DNA of 64,000 nt, taken from Megasphaera sp. AM44-1BH (GTDB taxonomy: Bacteria > Bacillota > Negativicutes > Veillonellales > Megasphaeraceae). Within the stretch, counting starts at the first letter, position 1; each line of letters starts with the position of its first letter. Positions 36,991 through 46,085 of this stretch are shown piece after piece. The translations under genes and the position numbers were made by a program. The notes beneath the pieces were generated by a model. It was not told the DNA's origin. It did not search any database and was given only the letters and a program-made list of their open reading frames with translations. The DNA lies in assembly GCF_003467125.1 (NCBI RefSeq), contig NZ_QSFA01000009.1, positions 35,557 to 99,556 on the forward strand. The letters are read 5' to 3'.

Positions 36991-38138
36991 AGAATACCGC
37001 CTCCTTCTTCTTTGCGCAGTGCATCCCAGAGCTGATGCAGGCAGCCTGTTTCCTTTTCCGACAAAGGCTGATCCGGCCTCATGGCAGCGGCAAAGCTGGA
37101 AAACAGCTGTTCTTCCGTCGTCCCACGGATATTAAAATCCCGGTCCCCCGCACTGGCAGAAACACACCGCTGCGGTGCTTCCAGTGCCATGGCGTTAGGA
37201 TATTTTTTGCGCAGCCGGGCCATGCCATCGAGGACCGGTTCCGTATCGTCGATGCGTGCCAGTACATAATCACCGGTCCGGTCATCTTCCCGCTCCATGA
37301 TATCCTGGAAGGATCCTTTCAGAATGCGCACATCATGGTGGGGCGTCAGTGGAATGAACTGGCTGCTGACCTTTCCATCACCGTCAAGATCGACGAGGAC
37401 AGCTCCTTTTTTCTGCGTCGCTTCACTGAAGGAATACTTGAGCAGGCTGCCGGCATAGCGCACTTCGGGACGCCCCACCTGCTGCGGTCCGTGAAGATGT
37501 CCCAGTGCCGTATACTGGAAACGGTCAAACGCTGCGCTGTCAATCAAATCTGTACCTCCAATAGAAAGGGGGCGTTCGGAATCACTGCTTTTGCCACCAG
37601 AAGCAAATACGTGACTGACGCAGACCGCCCGCATGCCGTCGCAGCCTCTGGACTGGAATGCACATAAGGCTTCCAGCGCTTTCTGATGATCGTGGATAGT
37701 TTCGTCATCCAGAAAATGGCGGACATCGGCTGGTTCGGCATAGGGAAGCAGTACAAAGGCTACGGGGCCTGCCTCATCGCGGAGGATGACCGGTCCCGTC
37801 AGTTTATCCAGATCCCCGGCAATATACAGTCCCTGCCGGGCCAGAAGTGCACTGCCAAAGGAAAGGCGGGACGCACTGTCATGATTGCCGCTGATGACCA
37901 GAAAGGGAATGTGAAGTTCTGCTGTTACCTTCGTTGCGATTTCATCAAATAATTCAACAGCAGCTGCTGGTGGCAGGCTGCGGTCATAGACATCTCCTGA
38001 AAGGACAACGGCTTCTACTCCTTCGTCCTTCAGTAGTGGCAGAAACTGTTCTTTTAATACATATCCCTGCTCTTCTGTCAGATAATCACCGTAAAACATT
38101 TTGCCCAGGTGCCAGTCCGCCGTATGTAAGATACGCAT
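36987..38138 (-). CDS. sbcD: Exonuclease subunit SbcD
   Basis: 383 residues. Metallophosphatase motifs: HTADWHLG (residues 5-12), LSGDVYDRS near 46, SGNHDS near 83 and LGHLHGPQ near 210. It is the Mre11-like nuclease partner of SbcC. ATG 38138 follows GAGGTGACGAC. The gene lies 11 bp after nfo, so nfo-sbcD-sbcC form one DNA-repair transcript. Confidence 0.95.
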   Translation of the reverse strand: MRILHTADWHLGKMFYGDYLTEEQGYVLKEQFLPLLKDEGVEAVVLSGDVYDRSLPPAAAVELFDEIATKVTAELHIPFLVISGNHDSASRLSFGSALLARQGLYIAGDLDKLTGPVILRDEAGPVAFVLLPYAEPADVRHFLDDETIHDHQKALEALCAFQSRGCDGMRAVCVSHVFASGGKSSDSERPLSIGGTDLIDSAAFDRFQYTALGHLHGPQQVGRPEVRYAGSLLKYSFSEATQKKGAVLVDLDGDGKVSSQFIPLTPHHDVRILKGSFQDIMEREDDRTGDYVLARIDDTEPVLDGMARLRKKYPNAMALEAPQRCVSASAGDRDFNIRGTTEEQLFSSFAAAMRPDQPLSEKETGCLHQLWDALRKEEGGGIL

Positions 38139-38149
38139 GTCGTCACCTC

Positions 38150-38983
38150 TTATTCGTTGTACAAACTGCGCAAGAGAGAAATTTCATGAGCGTAACCGGC
38201 CAGTTCATTCGGCGTTTCCAGGTAAAAGGGAAGCTGCCGTAATGCCGGATGATTGATGATCCGCGTAAACGCTTCTATGCCGATATGGCCTTCGCCTATT
38301 TTTTCATGACGGTCTTTATGGCTTCCCAATTCATTTTTACTGTCGTTGATATGGACTGCTTTCAGCCTGGACAGGCCAATCCGCGTATCAAACTGAGTCA
38401 GCACGTCATCGAGATGATCGACAATGTCATACCCGCCGTCAAACACATGGCATGTATCGAGACATACCCCGATGTTGTCCTGCAGTTCCACCTTTTCAAT
38501 GATGGCGGCGATTTCTTCAAAATTACGGCCAACTTCCGTTCCCTTGCCGGCCATCGTTTCCAGCAGGACCGTCGTTTTCTGCCCTTTGAACATGCATGTG
38601 TTGAGCATGTCGGCGATAAAATCGATACCGGCCTCTGCGCCCTGACCGACATGACTGCCCGGATGGAAATTATAGCGGCAGTTGTCAAGATATTCCAGAC
38701 GGCGCAAATCATCAGCCATGGCTTCTCTGGCGAAAACCCGCGTCTTTTCCGTCTTCGAACAGCCGTTCAGCGTGTACGGCGCATGGGCCAGTATGGGCGC
38801 GAAATGATGCTCCTCCATCAGCCGGTTCAATGCCGCCATATCTTCCGTATCGAGAGGCCGGACACTGCCGCCGCGGGGATTCCGTGTAAAGAACTGAAAC
38901 GTATCAGCACCGATAGACAGGGCTTCTTCTCCCATATGCAGAAACCCCTGGGAAACCGATAAATGACAACCTATATGAAGCAT
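38150..38983 (-). CDS. nfo: Endonuclease IV
   Basis: 277 residues with the Nfo zinc-site motifs in order: the N-terminal GCHLS, YNFHPGSHVG near 109, LLETMAGKGTE near 143, CLDTCHVFDGGYD near 176 and VHINDSKNELGSHKDRHE near 213. It cuts apurinic sites in base excision repair. AAAAGGAG precedes the ATG. It heads the nfo-sbcD-sbcC run. Confidence 0.96.
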   Translation of the reverse strand: MLHIGCHLSVSQGFLHMGEEALSIGADTFQFFTRNPRGGSVRPLDTEDMAALNRLMEEHHFAPILAHAPYTLNGCSKTEKTRVFAREAMADDLRRLEYLDNCRYNFHPGSHVGQGAEAGIDFIADMLNTCMFKGQKTTVLLETMAGKGTEVGRNFEEIAAIIEKVELQDNIGVCLDTCHVFDGGYDIVDHLDDVLTQFDTRIGLSRLKAVHINDSKNELGSHKDRHEKIGEGHIGIEAFTRIINHPALRQLPFYLETPNELAGYAHEISLLRSLYNE

Positions 38984-39008
38984 AGCCTTTTCTCCTTTTA
39001 TACAAAAA

Positions 39009-39041
39009 CAGGCTGCAACGAAACTGCTTCGTCCCAGCCTG
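39009..39041 (-). terminator. Terminator of the Fur-family gene
   Basis: On the minus strand CAGGCTG...CAGCCTG form an outer stem, extended by GACGAA/TTTCGT inside, and are followed by TTTTTGT. Confidence 0.75.
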
Positions 39042-39054
39042 CCTGCTTATCCTG

Positions 39055-39471
39055 TTAATTTTCGTTTTCGTTCTGGCATTCTGCACAAATTCCCGTAAAG
39101 GATACATTGACAGAATCTACACGATATCCCGTCTGTGCCTGAGCCATCTCTGCCAGCTTGTCCCGTTCTACATCCACATCCATAACGCGGTTGCAGCGGG
39201 TGCAGCGGATATGAGCATGGGGTTTCGTGTTGAAATCATAGCGGTGCGCATCTTCTTCGCACTGCAATACTTGTACGACACCAATTTTTGCAAAAATTTC
39301 CATCGTTTTATATACCGTCGCCAGACTCATAAACGGATATTTGGGTTGCAATTCTTTATAAATGGCTTCCGCATTGGGATGTGTCGTATTGTTGTTGACC
39401 ACTTCATATACGGCCAGACGCTGCGGTGTCACTTTATAGCCGTTTTCCCGCAATACTGCAGCAATATCCAT
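39055..39471 (-). CDS. Fur-family metalloregulator, PerR-like
   Basis: 138 residues. The winged helix (YKVTPQRLAVYEVV, ATVYKTMEIF) is followed by the metal-binding region HAHIRCTRC and a C-terminal CAEC, giving the structural zinc site of two CXXC pairs. Fur, PerR and Zur cannot be separated safely by eye; PerR is favoured because peroxide and superoxide defence genes lie in this window and a palindromic PerR/Fur-like operator precedes the rubrerythrin gene (55930-55962). It is monocistronic. Confidence 0.85.
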   Translation of the reverse strand: MDIAAVLRENGYKVTPQRLAVYEVVNNNTTHPNAEAIYKELQPKYPFMSLATVYKTMEIFAKIGVVQVLQCEEDAHRYDFNTKPHAHIRCTRCNRVMDVDVERDKLAEMAQAQTGYRVDSVNVSFTGICAECQNENEN

Positions 39472-39651
39472 AGATGTAATCCTCCTTTCTCCAGTAACAA
39501 AGATTTTTCACCTGTGAATACTATTAAATGAGTATGATTTTTAAATTCTACTTCTATTATATTGTAACTGTTATTTGTTGAAATGGCAATACAAAGATTC
39601 TAAATAATACGAAAAATATACATTATATCCCCCTCTTTGTCAAATCTGCCG

Positions 39652-39680
39652 TTGACGGAACAGACATTTCCACTCATAAT
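39652..39680 (+). promoter_or_regulatory. tex promoter
   Basis: TTGACG (39652-39657), 17 bp, CATAAT (39675-39680), 28 bp before the start codon. Confidence 0.65.
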
Positions 39681-39708
39681 GTAGTATTAGAAAGAAAGGA
39701 GAAGCGGC

Positions 39709-41880
39709 ATGAATGAAGAAATGATTATTCGTCAGATAGCTTCTGACCTGCATGTCCGTCCGGGACAGGTCCGGACCGCACTGGACCTGTTTGCCAGTGG
39801 CAATACCATCCCGTTCATCGCCCGGTACCGCAAAGAGGCGACGGGTACTCTGGATGAACAGCAGCTGCGCCAGATCAAGGAGCAGTACGAATACGAAGAA
39901 GCGCTCAGCAACCGTAAAGACACGGTACGCCAATCCATCATGGATCAGGGGCTGTGGAGCAACGAAATCAGAAGCCAGCTGGAAAAAGCCCGGCAGCTTC
40001 AGGATGTAGAAGATATTTATCTCCCCTTTAAGCCCAAAAAACGTACGAAAGCGTCCATGGCCCGGGACGCAGGCCTGTCACCTCTGGCAGATGTATTCTG
40101 GAACCAGGATGTCCATGGGCCGGCCCCGGAACAAGCGGCAAAAGCATATATCTCAGACGACGTGCCAACCGTAGAAGAGGCTATCCAGGGTGCCAGCAAT
40201 ATTATTGCTGAACGCTGCTCTGAGCTTGCACCGTACCGTCGTTTTTTGCGCAGTGCCTTCTGGCATGACGGCAAACTCACCTGTACGCTGCAGGAGGAAG
40301 ATGAAAAATCACGGACCTACCTCGCTTATAAAGATTTTCATGAAGCCATACGGCGTCTGCCCAGCCATCGTATCCTGGCCATCAACCGTGGAGAAAACCA
40401 GAAAGTACTGAAAGTCAGTCTGGAAGTCCGCACCGATGCATACATCAAACGGCTGTGCCAGATGATCATCAAAAACCCTTCCCCGTATACGGATATACTG
40501 GAAAGTGCCGCTGCAGACAGTTATAAACGGCTCATCTGTCCCCAGATAGAACGGGAAATACGCAATGAGCTCACAGAAAAAGCCGAAAAACAGGCTATCC
40601 AGGTCTTTGCCGCCAATCTGCGCAGCCTGCTCCTGCAGCCGCCGTTCACGGGGCAGACCATCCTTGGCCTCGATCCGGGCTACCGCACAGGCTGTAAGGC
40701 CGCTGTCATCGACTCTACCGGTGCCGTGCTGGCCTATGGGACGTATCATCTCACGGGCTCGGAAAAGCAGCGCCATGAAAGCGCCGATGCTCTGACCCAC
40801 ATGATCCGGGATCACGAAGTCACCCTTATTTCCATCGGCAACGGTACGGCCTCCTACGAAACGGAACAGTTCGTTTCCCGGCTGATTCATGACCAGCATC
40901 TGAAATGCCGCTATCTCATTGCCAATGAAGCCGGGGCTTCTGTCTATTCGGCATCGGAACTGGCACGGGACGAATTGCCCGACCTCGATGTCACCATCCG
41001 CGGAGCCGTTTCGATCGCCCGCCGCATCCAGGACCCCCTGGCAGAATCGGTCAAAATCGATCCCCAGTCCATCGGTGTCGGCCAGTATCAGCATGATGTC
41101 AATCAAAAATCCTTGTCAGCAGCTCTGGATACGGTCGTCGAATCCGTTGTAAACTATGTCGGCGTCGATCTCAATACGGCATCAGCCGCCCTGTTGCAGC
41201 ATGTATCCGGCCTGACCTCGGCAACAGCGTCCAATATCGTCGCCTATCGCAACGAAAACGGCCCGTTCCACAACCGTCAGGAACTGATGAACGTAAACCG
41301 CCTGGGCCCGGCGACATTCACCCAGTGTGCCGGCTTTCTGCGCATCAAAGACAGCACCCAGCCGCTGGATAATACGTCCGTCCATCCTGAATCCTATGAT
41401 CTGGCCGCTAAAATCGTACACCAGTACGGATTTACACTGAAAGATCTGAAAAACCCGGCCCGTCTGCAGGATCTGCAGAGCCGTCTCCAGATGAACGCGG
41501 CCCCTAAACTGGCATCGGTCCTCAAGGCGGGTGAACCGACCGTCCGTGACATACTGGAAGAACTGCGGAAGCCCGGCCGGGATGTGCGCAGCGATTTCCC
41601 CAAACCGCTGACCCGGCGCCATGTCCTGTCCCTGGACGAACTGGAAATCGGGTCTATCGTGCGCGGTACGGTCCACAACGTCGTCGATTTCGGTGCCTTT
41701 GTCGATATCGGCCTCAAAATACCGGGGCTCGTCCACCGGTCGGAACTTTGTAATCATCCCTTCCACCATCCGACAGATATCGTACATGTCGGCGATATTG
41801 TAGACTGCATGATTCTCTCTGTAGATACGGAACGGAAACGCATTGCCCTGTCCATAAAAAAAGCGACGATACAGCATTGA
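39709..41880 (+). CDS. tex: Tex, S1-domain RNA-binding transcription accessory protein
   Basis: 723 residues. N-terminal Tex-N helices (IPFIARYRKEATG near 35), a YqgF/RuvC-like domain (GLDPGYRTGCKAAVID near 322), helix-hairpin-helix repeats (VGVDLNTASAALL, VNRLGPATFTQCAGFLRI) and a C-terminal S1 domain (GSIVRGTVHNVVDFGAFVDIG near 645). Tex is a conserved nucleic-acid binding protein linked to transcription; complete length. AAAGGAG precedes ATG. Confidence 0.96.
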   Translation: MNEEMIIRQIASDLHVRPGQVRTALDLFASGNTIPFIARYRKEATGTLDEQQLRQIKEQYEYEEALSNRKDTVRQSIMDQGLWSNEIRSQLEKARQLQDVEDIYLPFKPKKRTKASMARDAGLSPLADVFWNQDVHGPAPEQAAKAYISDDVPTVEEAIQGASNIIAERCSELAPYRRFLRSAFWHDGKLTCTLQEEDEKSRTYLAYKDFHEAIRRLPSHRILAINRGENQKVLKVSLEVRTDAYIKRLCQMIIKNPSPYTDILESAAADSYKRLICPQIEREIRNELTEKAEKQAIQVFAANLRSLLLQPPFTGQTILGLDPGYRTGCKAAVIDSTGAVLAYGTYHLTGSEKQRHESADALTHMIRDHEVTLISIGNGTASYETEQFVSRLIHDQHLKCRYLIANEAGASVYSASELARDELPDLDVTIRGAVSIARRIQDPLAESVKIDPQSIGVGQYQHDVNQKSLSAALDTVVESVVNYVGVDLNTASAALLQHVSGLTSATASNIVAYRNENGPFHNRQELMNVNRLGPATFTQCAGFLRIKDSTQPLDNTSVHPESYDLAAKIVHQYGFTLKDLKNPARLQDLQSRLQMNAAPKLASVLKAGEPTVRDILEELRKPGRDVRSDFPKPLTRRHVLSLDELEIGSIVRGTVHNVVDFGAFVDIGLKIPGLVHRSELCNHPFHHPTDIVHVGDIVDCMILSVDTERKRIALSIKKATIQH

Positions 41881-41883
41881 CAA

Positions 41884-41910
41884 ACAGGCTGCCCGATGAG
41901 GGCAGCCTGT
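41884..41910 (+). terminator. tex terminator
   Basis: ACAGGCTGCCC and GGGCAGCCTGT form an 11-bp perfect stem with a 5-nt loop, followed by TGTGTT. Confidence 0.75.
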
Positions 41911-41928
41911 TGTGTTATGCTTCATTTA

Positions 41929-42924
41929 TTATTTACCCAATTCACGTTCTGGCCATCCGGGATCCTTGAAGATAGCCCGGCCAACACCAATCATATCGGC
42001 AGATCCTGTGACCAGGAGGTCTTCGGCTTCTTCTACGGTCTGGACGCCGCCAGTCAAAAGGACGGGGACGGATACATTATGGCGGATTGCCGAGGACATA
42101 TCCCGGAAATACCCCGGTTCTGTATGATCCGGCCGGATAAAGAAGTTCATTCCTCCCGACACATCGATCAGGTCAACCCCGGCCGTCACAAATAACTTAG
42201 CCGCTTCTACGGCTTCATTGATCGTACTGCCGCCTGGCTGATAATCACATCCGCCAAAACGGATAGCCAGTGGATACGCCGTACCGACGACCATGCGGAT
42301 AGCATGGATGACCTGAAGATGGAAATGAATCCGTTTTTCCAGTGTATCACAGCCATACGCATCGTTACGATGATTGGTCAGGGGAGAATAAAACTGATTC
42401 AGCAGATACCCATGGGCCGCATGAATTTCGACTCCGTCATATCCGGCAGCCTTGGCCCGGCCTGCCGCTGCCGCGTATTCAGCGACAAGCACTTGTATTT
42501 CTTCAACAGAAAGTTCCCGTGGCGGTACCTGGCTCTGTTTCTGACGGGGATGCAGAACCGGCGAGGGCCCTACGGCCTGCTGCCGTGTCACAATGGGGTC
42601 TGCCATGGAGCCGGCATGATTGATCTGGGCAAAGACCCGCGTACTGCCTTCACGATGTATGCCTTTTGTCAACTGGCGCAGGCCGGCAATATCACAGTTG
42701 CGGGAAATGGAAATCTGATTGGGATCTGCTTTTCCCTGCTTATCAATATACATATGCTCTGTAATGATCAGTCCCAGATAGCCCTTTTCTGCCCGCTTCT
42801 GGTAGTATTTGCAGATTTCGTCATCAATATAGCCATGCGAAGCAGAACGGGTAGCCATAGGCGGCATGACAATACGGTTTGTCAACGTCAGATGGTGGAT
42901 AGACAGCGGTTCTTTCCATTTCAT
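41929..42924 (-). CDS. NADH:flavin oxidoreductase (old yellow enzyme family)
   Basis: 331 residues covering only the FMN TIM barrel, without the C-terminal FAD/NAD domains of 2,4-dienoyl-CoA reductases. N-terminal LTLTNRIVMPPMATRSA, FAQINHAGS near 98, the active-site GYDGVEIHAAHGYLLNQFYSP near 165, and a TGGVQT/GVGRA phosphate-binding region are all visible. It reduces activated C=C bonds with NAD(P)H. The physiological substrate is unknown. Confidence 0.9.
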   Translation of the reverse strand: MKWKEPLSIHHLTLTNRIVMPPMATRSASHGYIDDEICKYYQKRAEKGYLGLIITEHMYIDKQGKADPNQISISRNCDIAGLRQLTKGIHREGSTRVFAQINHAGSMADPIVTRQQAVGPSPVLHPRQKQSQVPPRELSVEEIQVLVAEYAAAAGRAKAAGYDGVEIHAAHGYLLNQFYSPLTNHRNDAYGCDTLEKRIHFHLQVIHAIRMVVGTAYPLAIRFGGCDYQPGGSTINEAVEAAKLFVTAGVDLIDVSGGMNFFIRPDHTEPGYFRDMSSAIRHNVSVPVLLTGGVQTVEEAEDLLVTGSADMIGVGRAIFKDPGWPERELGK

Positions 42925-43083
42925 GATACATCACTCCTCATATACTGATGATTTGCATAACACATGATTGCACGAGTGCGAAACAGTCTTTTTTTTAGTA
43001 TATCATGAAACAGCCTCTTTCTATAGGAATTTTTTAGTCTTATACCGGAAAAAGATTTTCTGCCTCTTATCTTCTATCCGTGT

Positions 43084-43089
43084 TATAAT
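43084..43089 (+). promoter_or_regulatory. Extended -10 promoter of the S66 peptidase gene
   Basis: TGTTATAAT gives a perfect -10 with an extended TG; no good -35 is visible. It lies 33 bp before the start codon. Confidence 0.55.
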
Positions 43090-43121
43090 AGCCGTACGAT
43101 GAAAAAGGAAGGTAACAAAAC

Positions 43122-44204
43122 ATGAAATCTCAACATCGGGCAGCTATGGTGATGGGCTGTCTGCTTCTCTTATGCACCCTTAGTATCCTGCTGATTCCCT
43201 CCCGGCACGGCAGTGAAATCCCTCCGGCAGCCTTATGGTATAACGAATTGACAGGCCAGCGCAGCCGTGGCCAGGCCTTATCTCCCGGCGATACGATTGG
43301 AATCATCGCACCGGCTTCCCCGGCCCTTCAGGAGGAACTGGATGACGAGCTGGCTCTCCTCCATGCTATGGGATACAAGACAAAAGTCGGAGAATCGGCT
43401 ACAACCGATGGTACCTACCTGGCTGGCAGTGACGACCTGCGGGCCCGGGATATCAACGAATTCTTTCGTGATGATTCTGTCCAGGCTATTCTCTGCCTGC
43501 GTGGCGGCTATGGTTCTGCCCGGCTGCTCAGTCAGCTCGATTATCAGATGATTGCCCGCCACCCCAAATTATTCATCGGGTTCAGCGATATCACCGCCCT
43601 GCACACGGCACTCGGCCAGCGAAGTCACCTGGTCACGATACACGGCCCTGTCCTGACCTCTCTTACCCATGACACGACGGCCTATACGCTCTACCAGTTT
43701 GAACAGGGCCTGACCGGGACGGATGTACCGGGAAATGTTCCCATGCCCGATGGGATAGAGCTCAGCAGCCTCATTCCCGGCACGGCAGAAGGGCGCCTCT
43801 GCGGTGGTAATATTACGATTCTGGCATCCCTTGCCGGTACGCCTTACGAACTGCGTGGCGATGGCGGCATTCTTTTCCTGGAAGATACATACGAAAGTCC
43901 CTATCAATTGGACCGGGACCTCCTGCAGCTGTATCAGAGCGGTCTCTTAAGCCGCGTCCAGGGAATCGTATTCGGACTCTTTCCTGACCAAGACGGTCAT
44001 GCTGCAGAGAGAGAAGAATACGATGATATCATCGCCCATTATGCCAGTCTGGCGGGAAAACCAGCTATCAAAAATTTTCCTGCCGGTCATACAGAATATA
44101 ATATTTACCTGCCCCTGGGAACCCGGGGCCGCCTCACGGCCAGCGAAGACGGTACAGCCAGTCTGGAACTGCTGGAAAGCCCGGCCGTTCCCAAGGGCAG
44201 GTAA
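43122..44204 (+). CDS. S66-family LD-carboxypeptidase with N-terminal membrane anchor
   Basis: 360 residues. A hydrophobic helix (residues 7-26) anchors or exports it. The LdcA/MccF fold follows: IGIIAPASP near 63, nucleophile Ser in RGGYGSARLL near 125, LEDTYES near 252 and PAGHTEYN near 323 (Glu and His of the triad). Cytoplasmic LdcA trims tetrapeptides in peptidoglycan recycling; the anchor suggests action outside the membrane, which is uncommon. It is monocistronic. Confidence 0.87.
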   Translation: MKSQHRAAMVMGCLLLLCTLSILLIPSRHGSEIPPAALWYNELTGQRSRGQALSPGDTIGIIAPASPALQEELDDELALLHAMGYKTKVGESATTDGTYLAGSDDLRARDINEFFRDDSVQAILCLRGGYGSARLLSQLDYQMIARHPKLFIGFSDITALHTALGQRSHLVTIHGPVLTSLTHDTTAYTLYQFEQGLTGTDVPGNVPMPDGIELSSLIPGTAEGRLCGGNITILASLAGTPYELRGDGGILFLEDTYESPYQLDRDLLQLYQSGLLSRVQGIVFGLFPDQDGHAAEREEYDDIIAHYASLAGKPAIKNFPAGHTEYNIYLPLGTRGRLTASEDGTASLELLESPAVPKGR

Positions 44205-44224
44205 AAAGATTTGAAATACCTGAC

Positions 44225-44276
44225 AAAAAATGCTGTCATACCATGGATGTTACGCCATGGTGTGACAGCATTTTTA
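44225..44276. terminator. Bidirectional terminator, 17-bp stem
   Basis: ATGCTGTCATACCATGG pairs with CCATGGTGTGACAGCAT (one G-U), loop 8 nt, with A and T runs on the two sides. It separates the convergent S66 and folE genes. Confidence 0.93.
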
Positions 44277-44846
44277 TCAGCGCAGATATAATTGCAGCGC
44301 CGGTTCCTTTTTGAAACGGCCCCTCAGTTCTACCGTCCGCGTTTTTGCATTCGTTTTTTTGATGCCCCGGGCACTGACACAGCTGTGCCGGCCTTCCAGG
44401 AGGACCGCAATATCCGTACTGCCCGTGATTTCTCCCAGGATATCGGCAATATCCCGGCCCAGCCGTTCCTGAAGCTGCAGCCGCCGTCCTGCCATATCAC
44501 AGATCCGGGCAATCTTGGAGAGACCGATGACCCGGCCCTTGGGAATATAAGCGACCGTTGCCTTCATATCGTACATGAGGGCCATATGATGTTCACAATA
44601 CGAAAAAAGATCAATATCCTTCATGACGACGACCTGATCACTGCAGGTACTGGCCGTATCTTCCGTAAAGGTCTTGTCCAGCATCTGTGCCAGTTCATGA
44701 TTCGTATAATTCATGCCGGCAAAGACTTCCTGATACATTTTGGCTACCCGTTTTGGTGTTTCCACCAGGCCTTCCCGGTCGGGATTGTCCCCGAGAGCAA
44801 TGAGGATTCCCCGTACATGTTCTTCTATGGCTTTCGTATCAATCAT
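44277..44846 (-). CDS. folE: GTP cyclohydrolase I
   Basis: 189 residues from ATG 44846; the frame is open to 44912 but overlaps queE, and the chosen ATG follows its stop by 1 bp. Zinc and active-site motifs: FSYCEHHMALMYD near 85, IGLSKIARI near 108 and GRHSCVSARGIKK near 151. It makes dihydroneopterin triphosphate, the common precursor of folate and of queuosine. Its place at the end of queD-queE shows that it serves the deazaguanine branch here. Confidence 0.95.
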   Translation of the reverse strand: MIDTKAIEEHVRGILIALGDNPDREGLVETPKRVAKMYQEVFAGMNYTNHELAQMLDKTFTEDTASTCSDQVVVMKDIDLFSYCEHHMALMYDMKATVAYIPKGRVIGLSKIARICDMAGRRLQLQERLGRDIADILGEITGSTDIAVLLEGRHSCVSARGIKKTNAKTRTVELRGRFKKEPALQLYLR

Positions 44847-44847
44847 A

Positions 44848-45504
44848 TCAGACACCCCGTTTCTCCGGATCCCAGATGACCTTGTGCATCTGGATCTGTA
44901 AGCGTACATCATTCATTTTGTGTGTTTCCATAAACGTGACCATATGGACCGGCTCTATGGAACCGAATACCGGACTGAGGTAGACATGGCACCGGTCAGT
45001 CAGCCTGTACTCACGTATGATGTCCCAGGCCCGCTGAAGGTCCTCCTGACTGCCGCAGACAAATTTTACCGTGTCCTGCGGTTCCAGAATGGCAAAATTC
45101 TCTACCTTCATGGCCCGTTCCCAGCCGCTGGATGGCAATTTGTAGTCCATCGTAAAAACAGGCCGCACGGGCGTACAGAACGGGCGCAGGTCTACGGCTC
45201 CATTCGTTTCGATTTCCACGCGGAGCTGCGGCTGAGCGAGGAGTTTTTCTATTAATTCAGCGATTCCCTGAGCAAGCAGCGGTTCGCCTCCCGTGAGAGT
45301 GACGTTATAAATACCTGTAGACAGGACGTACTCCACAATTTGATCCGCTGTCATATCCTTATAGGGGCAATCCGCTTCGTAGGCCCATGACGTATCACAA
45401 TAACTGCAGCGGAGATTGCATCCCTGAAAGCGCACAAACACGGACAATTCTCCGACACGGGTCCCTTCCCCGTTGATACTGATAAACTTCTCTGCTACCT
45501 TCAT
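44848..45504 (-). CDS. queE: 7-carboxy-7-deazaguanine synthase
   Basis: 218 residues from ATG 45504 (GGAGG 5 bp upstream, 1 bp after the queD stop). The radical-SAM cluster motif CNLRCSYCD is CX3CX2C, with VRFQGCNLRC upstream and TGGEPLL near 78 for SAM contact. It rearranges carboxytetrahydropterin to CDG, the precursor of preQ0. It is the middle gene of queD-queE-folE. Confidence 0.95.
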   Translation of the reverse strand: MKVAEKFISINGEGTRVGELSVFVRFQGCNLRCSYCDTSWAYEADCPYKDMTADQIVEYVLSTGIYNVTLTGGEPLLAQGIAELIEKLLAQPQLRVEIETNGAVDLRPFCTPVRPVFTMDYKLPSSGWERAMKVENFAILEPQDTVKFVCGSQEDLQRAWDIIREYRLTDRCHVYLSPVFGSIEPVHMVTFMETHKMNDVRLQIQMHKVIWDPEKRGV

Positions 45505-45505
45505 G

Positions 45506-45925
45506 TCAGCCTCCATAGGACGCACAATTATTGGGCGTTTCATACACATCTACACGGTGAATCTCGTATCCTTCCTCCTGCAGACGTTCATAAATATGAC
45601 GGGAAAACGCCTCTGCCGTCGGCCGGAACGGGACTTCATGGAGACAGAAATCTTCTCCCTTCAGCGCCTCAACGGTAGCCGGCTGCAGGGACCCCGTTTC
45701 ATATATCAGGCTGTGGTCATAGAAATCACAAATATCCTTCAGGCTCTTTTTCAAATCGGAGAAATCAACCACCATGCCGCGGCACTGTGAATCCGTCCGT
45801 AACTGCTCCGACTGGATTTCTACGATGACCCGCCAGCGGTGACCGTGCAGATTATGACATTTTCCTGCATACCCTTTGAGGAAATGAGCCGCATCAAATG
45901 ACTGTTCCGTCTTTAAATAATACAT
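45506..45925 (-). CDS. queD: 6-carboxytetrahydropterin synthase
   Basis: 139 residues. Zinc ligands are in FDAAHFL (His 14) and CHNLHGHRW (His 27/29) with the catalytic Cys at 23. DFSDLKKSL and the YETPNNCASY C-terminus are typical of QueD rather than PTPS. It converts dihydroneopterin triphosphate to CPH4. It is preceded by an attenuator leader (45941-46029). queC, needed for preQ0, is not in the window. Confidence 0.95.
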   Translation of the reverse strand: MYYLKTEQSFDAAHFLKGYAGKCHNLHGHRWRVIVEIQSEQLRTDSQCRGMVVDFSDLKKSLKDICDFYDHSLIYETGSLQPATVEALKGEDFCLHEVPFRPTAEAFSRHIYERLQEEGYEIHRVDVYETPNNCASYGG

Positions 45926-45940
45926 AGCTATACTCCTATA

Positions 45941-45969
45941 AAAAAACAGCCCTGCCAGAGCAGAGCTGT
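45941..45969 (-). terminator. Leader terminator just upstream of queD
   Basis: On the minus strand ACAGCTCTGC pairs with GCAGGGCTGT (one G-U, 10 bp, 4-nt loop) and runs into TTTTTTT, only 1-2 bp before the queD ribosome binding site. A strong terminator between promoter and first gene signals attenuation. Confidence 0.88.
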
Positions 45970-45982
45970 CTCATACAAATAA

Positions 45983-46029
45983 ACAGTCCTGGTTTTGTTT
46001 AACGACAGGATGGTACAAGCGAACTGTCG
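45983..46029 (-). promoter_or_regulatory. Probable preQ1-I riboswitch aptamer with antiterminator
   Basis: The leader RNA starts with stem CGACAG/CUGUCG closing a loop that opens with UUC and contains UAC, followed by an A-rich tail (UUAAACAAAACCAGG), the layout of class I preQ1 aptamers. The loop's CUUG can pair with CAGG of the tail as the expected pseudoknot. The same CAGG begins CAGGACUGU, which can pair 8 of 9 with the 5' half of the following terminator (ACAGCUCUG). Ligand binding would thus free the terminator. Its position upstream of queuosine genes supports this. Confidence 0.68.
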
Positions 46030-46048
46030 ATATGGCTTAACGAAACCT

Positions 46049-46077
46049 ATTTTACACGCCATCACAAAGACTGTCAA
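46049..46077 (-). promoter_or_regulatory. queD-queE-folE promoter
   Basis: TTGACA (46072-46077), exactly 17 bp, TAAAAT (46049-46054) on the minus strand. The transcript would begin about 12 nt before the aptamer stem. Confidence 0.85.
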
Positions 46078-46085
46078 TCCATAAA

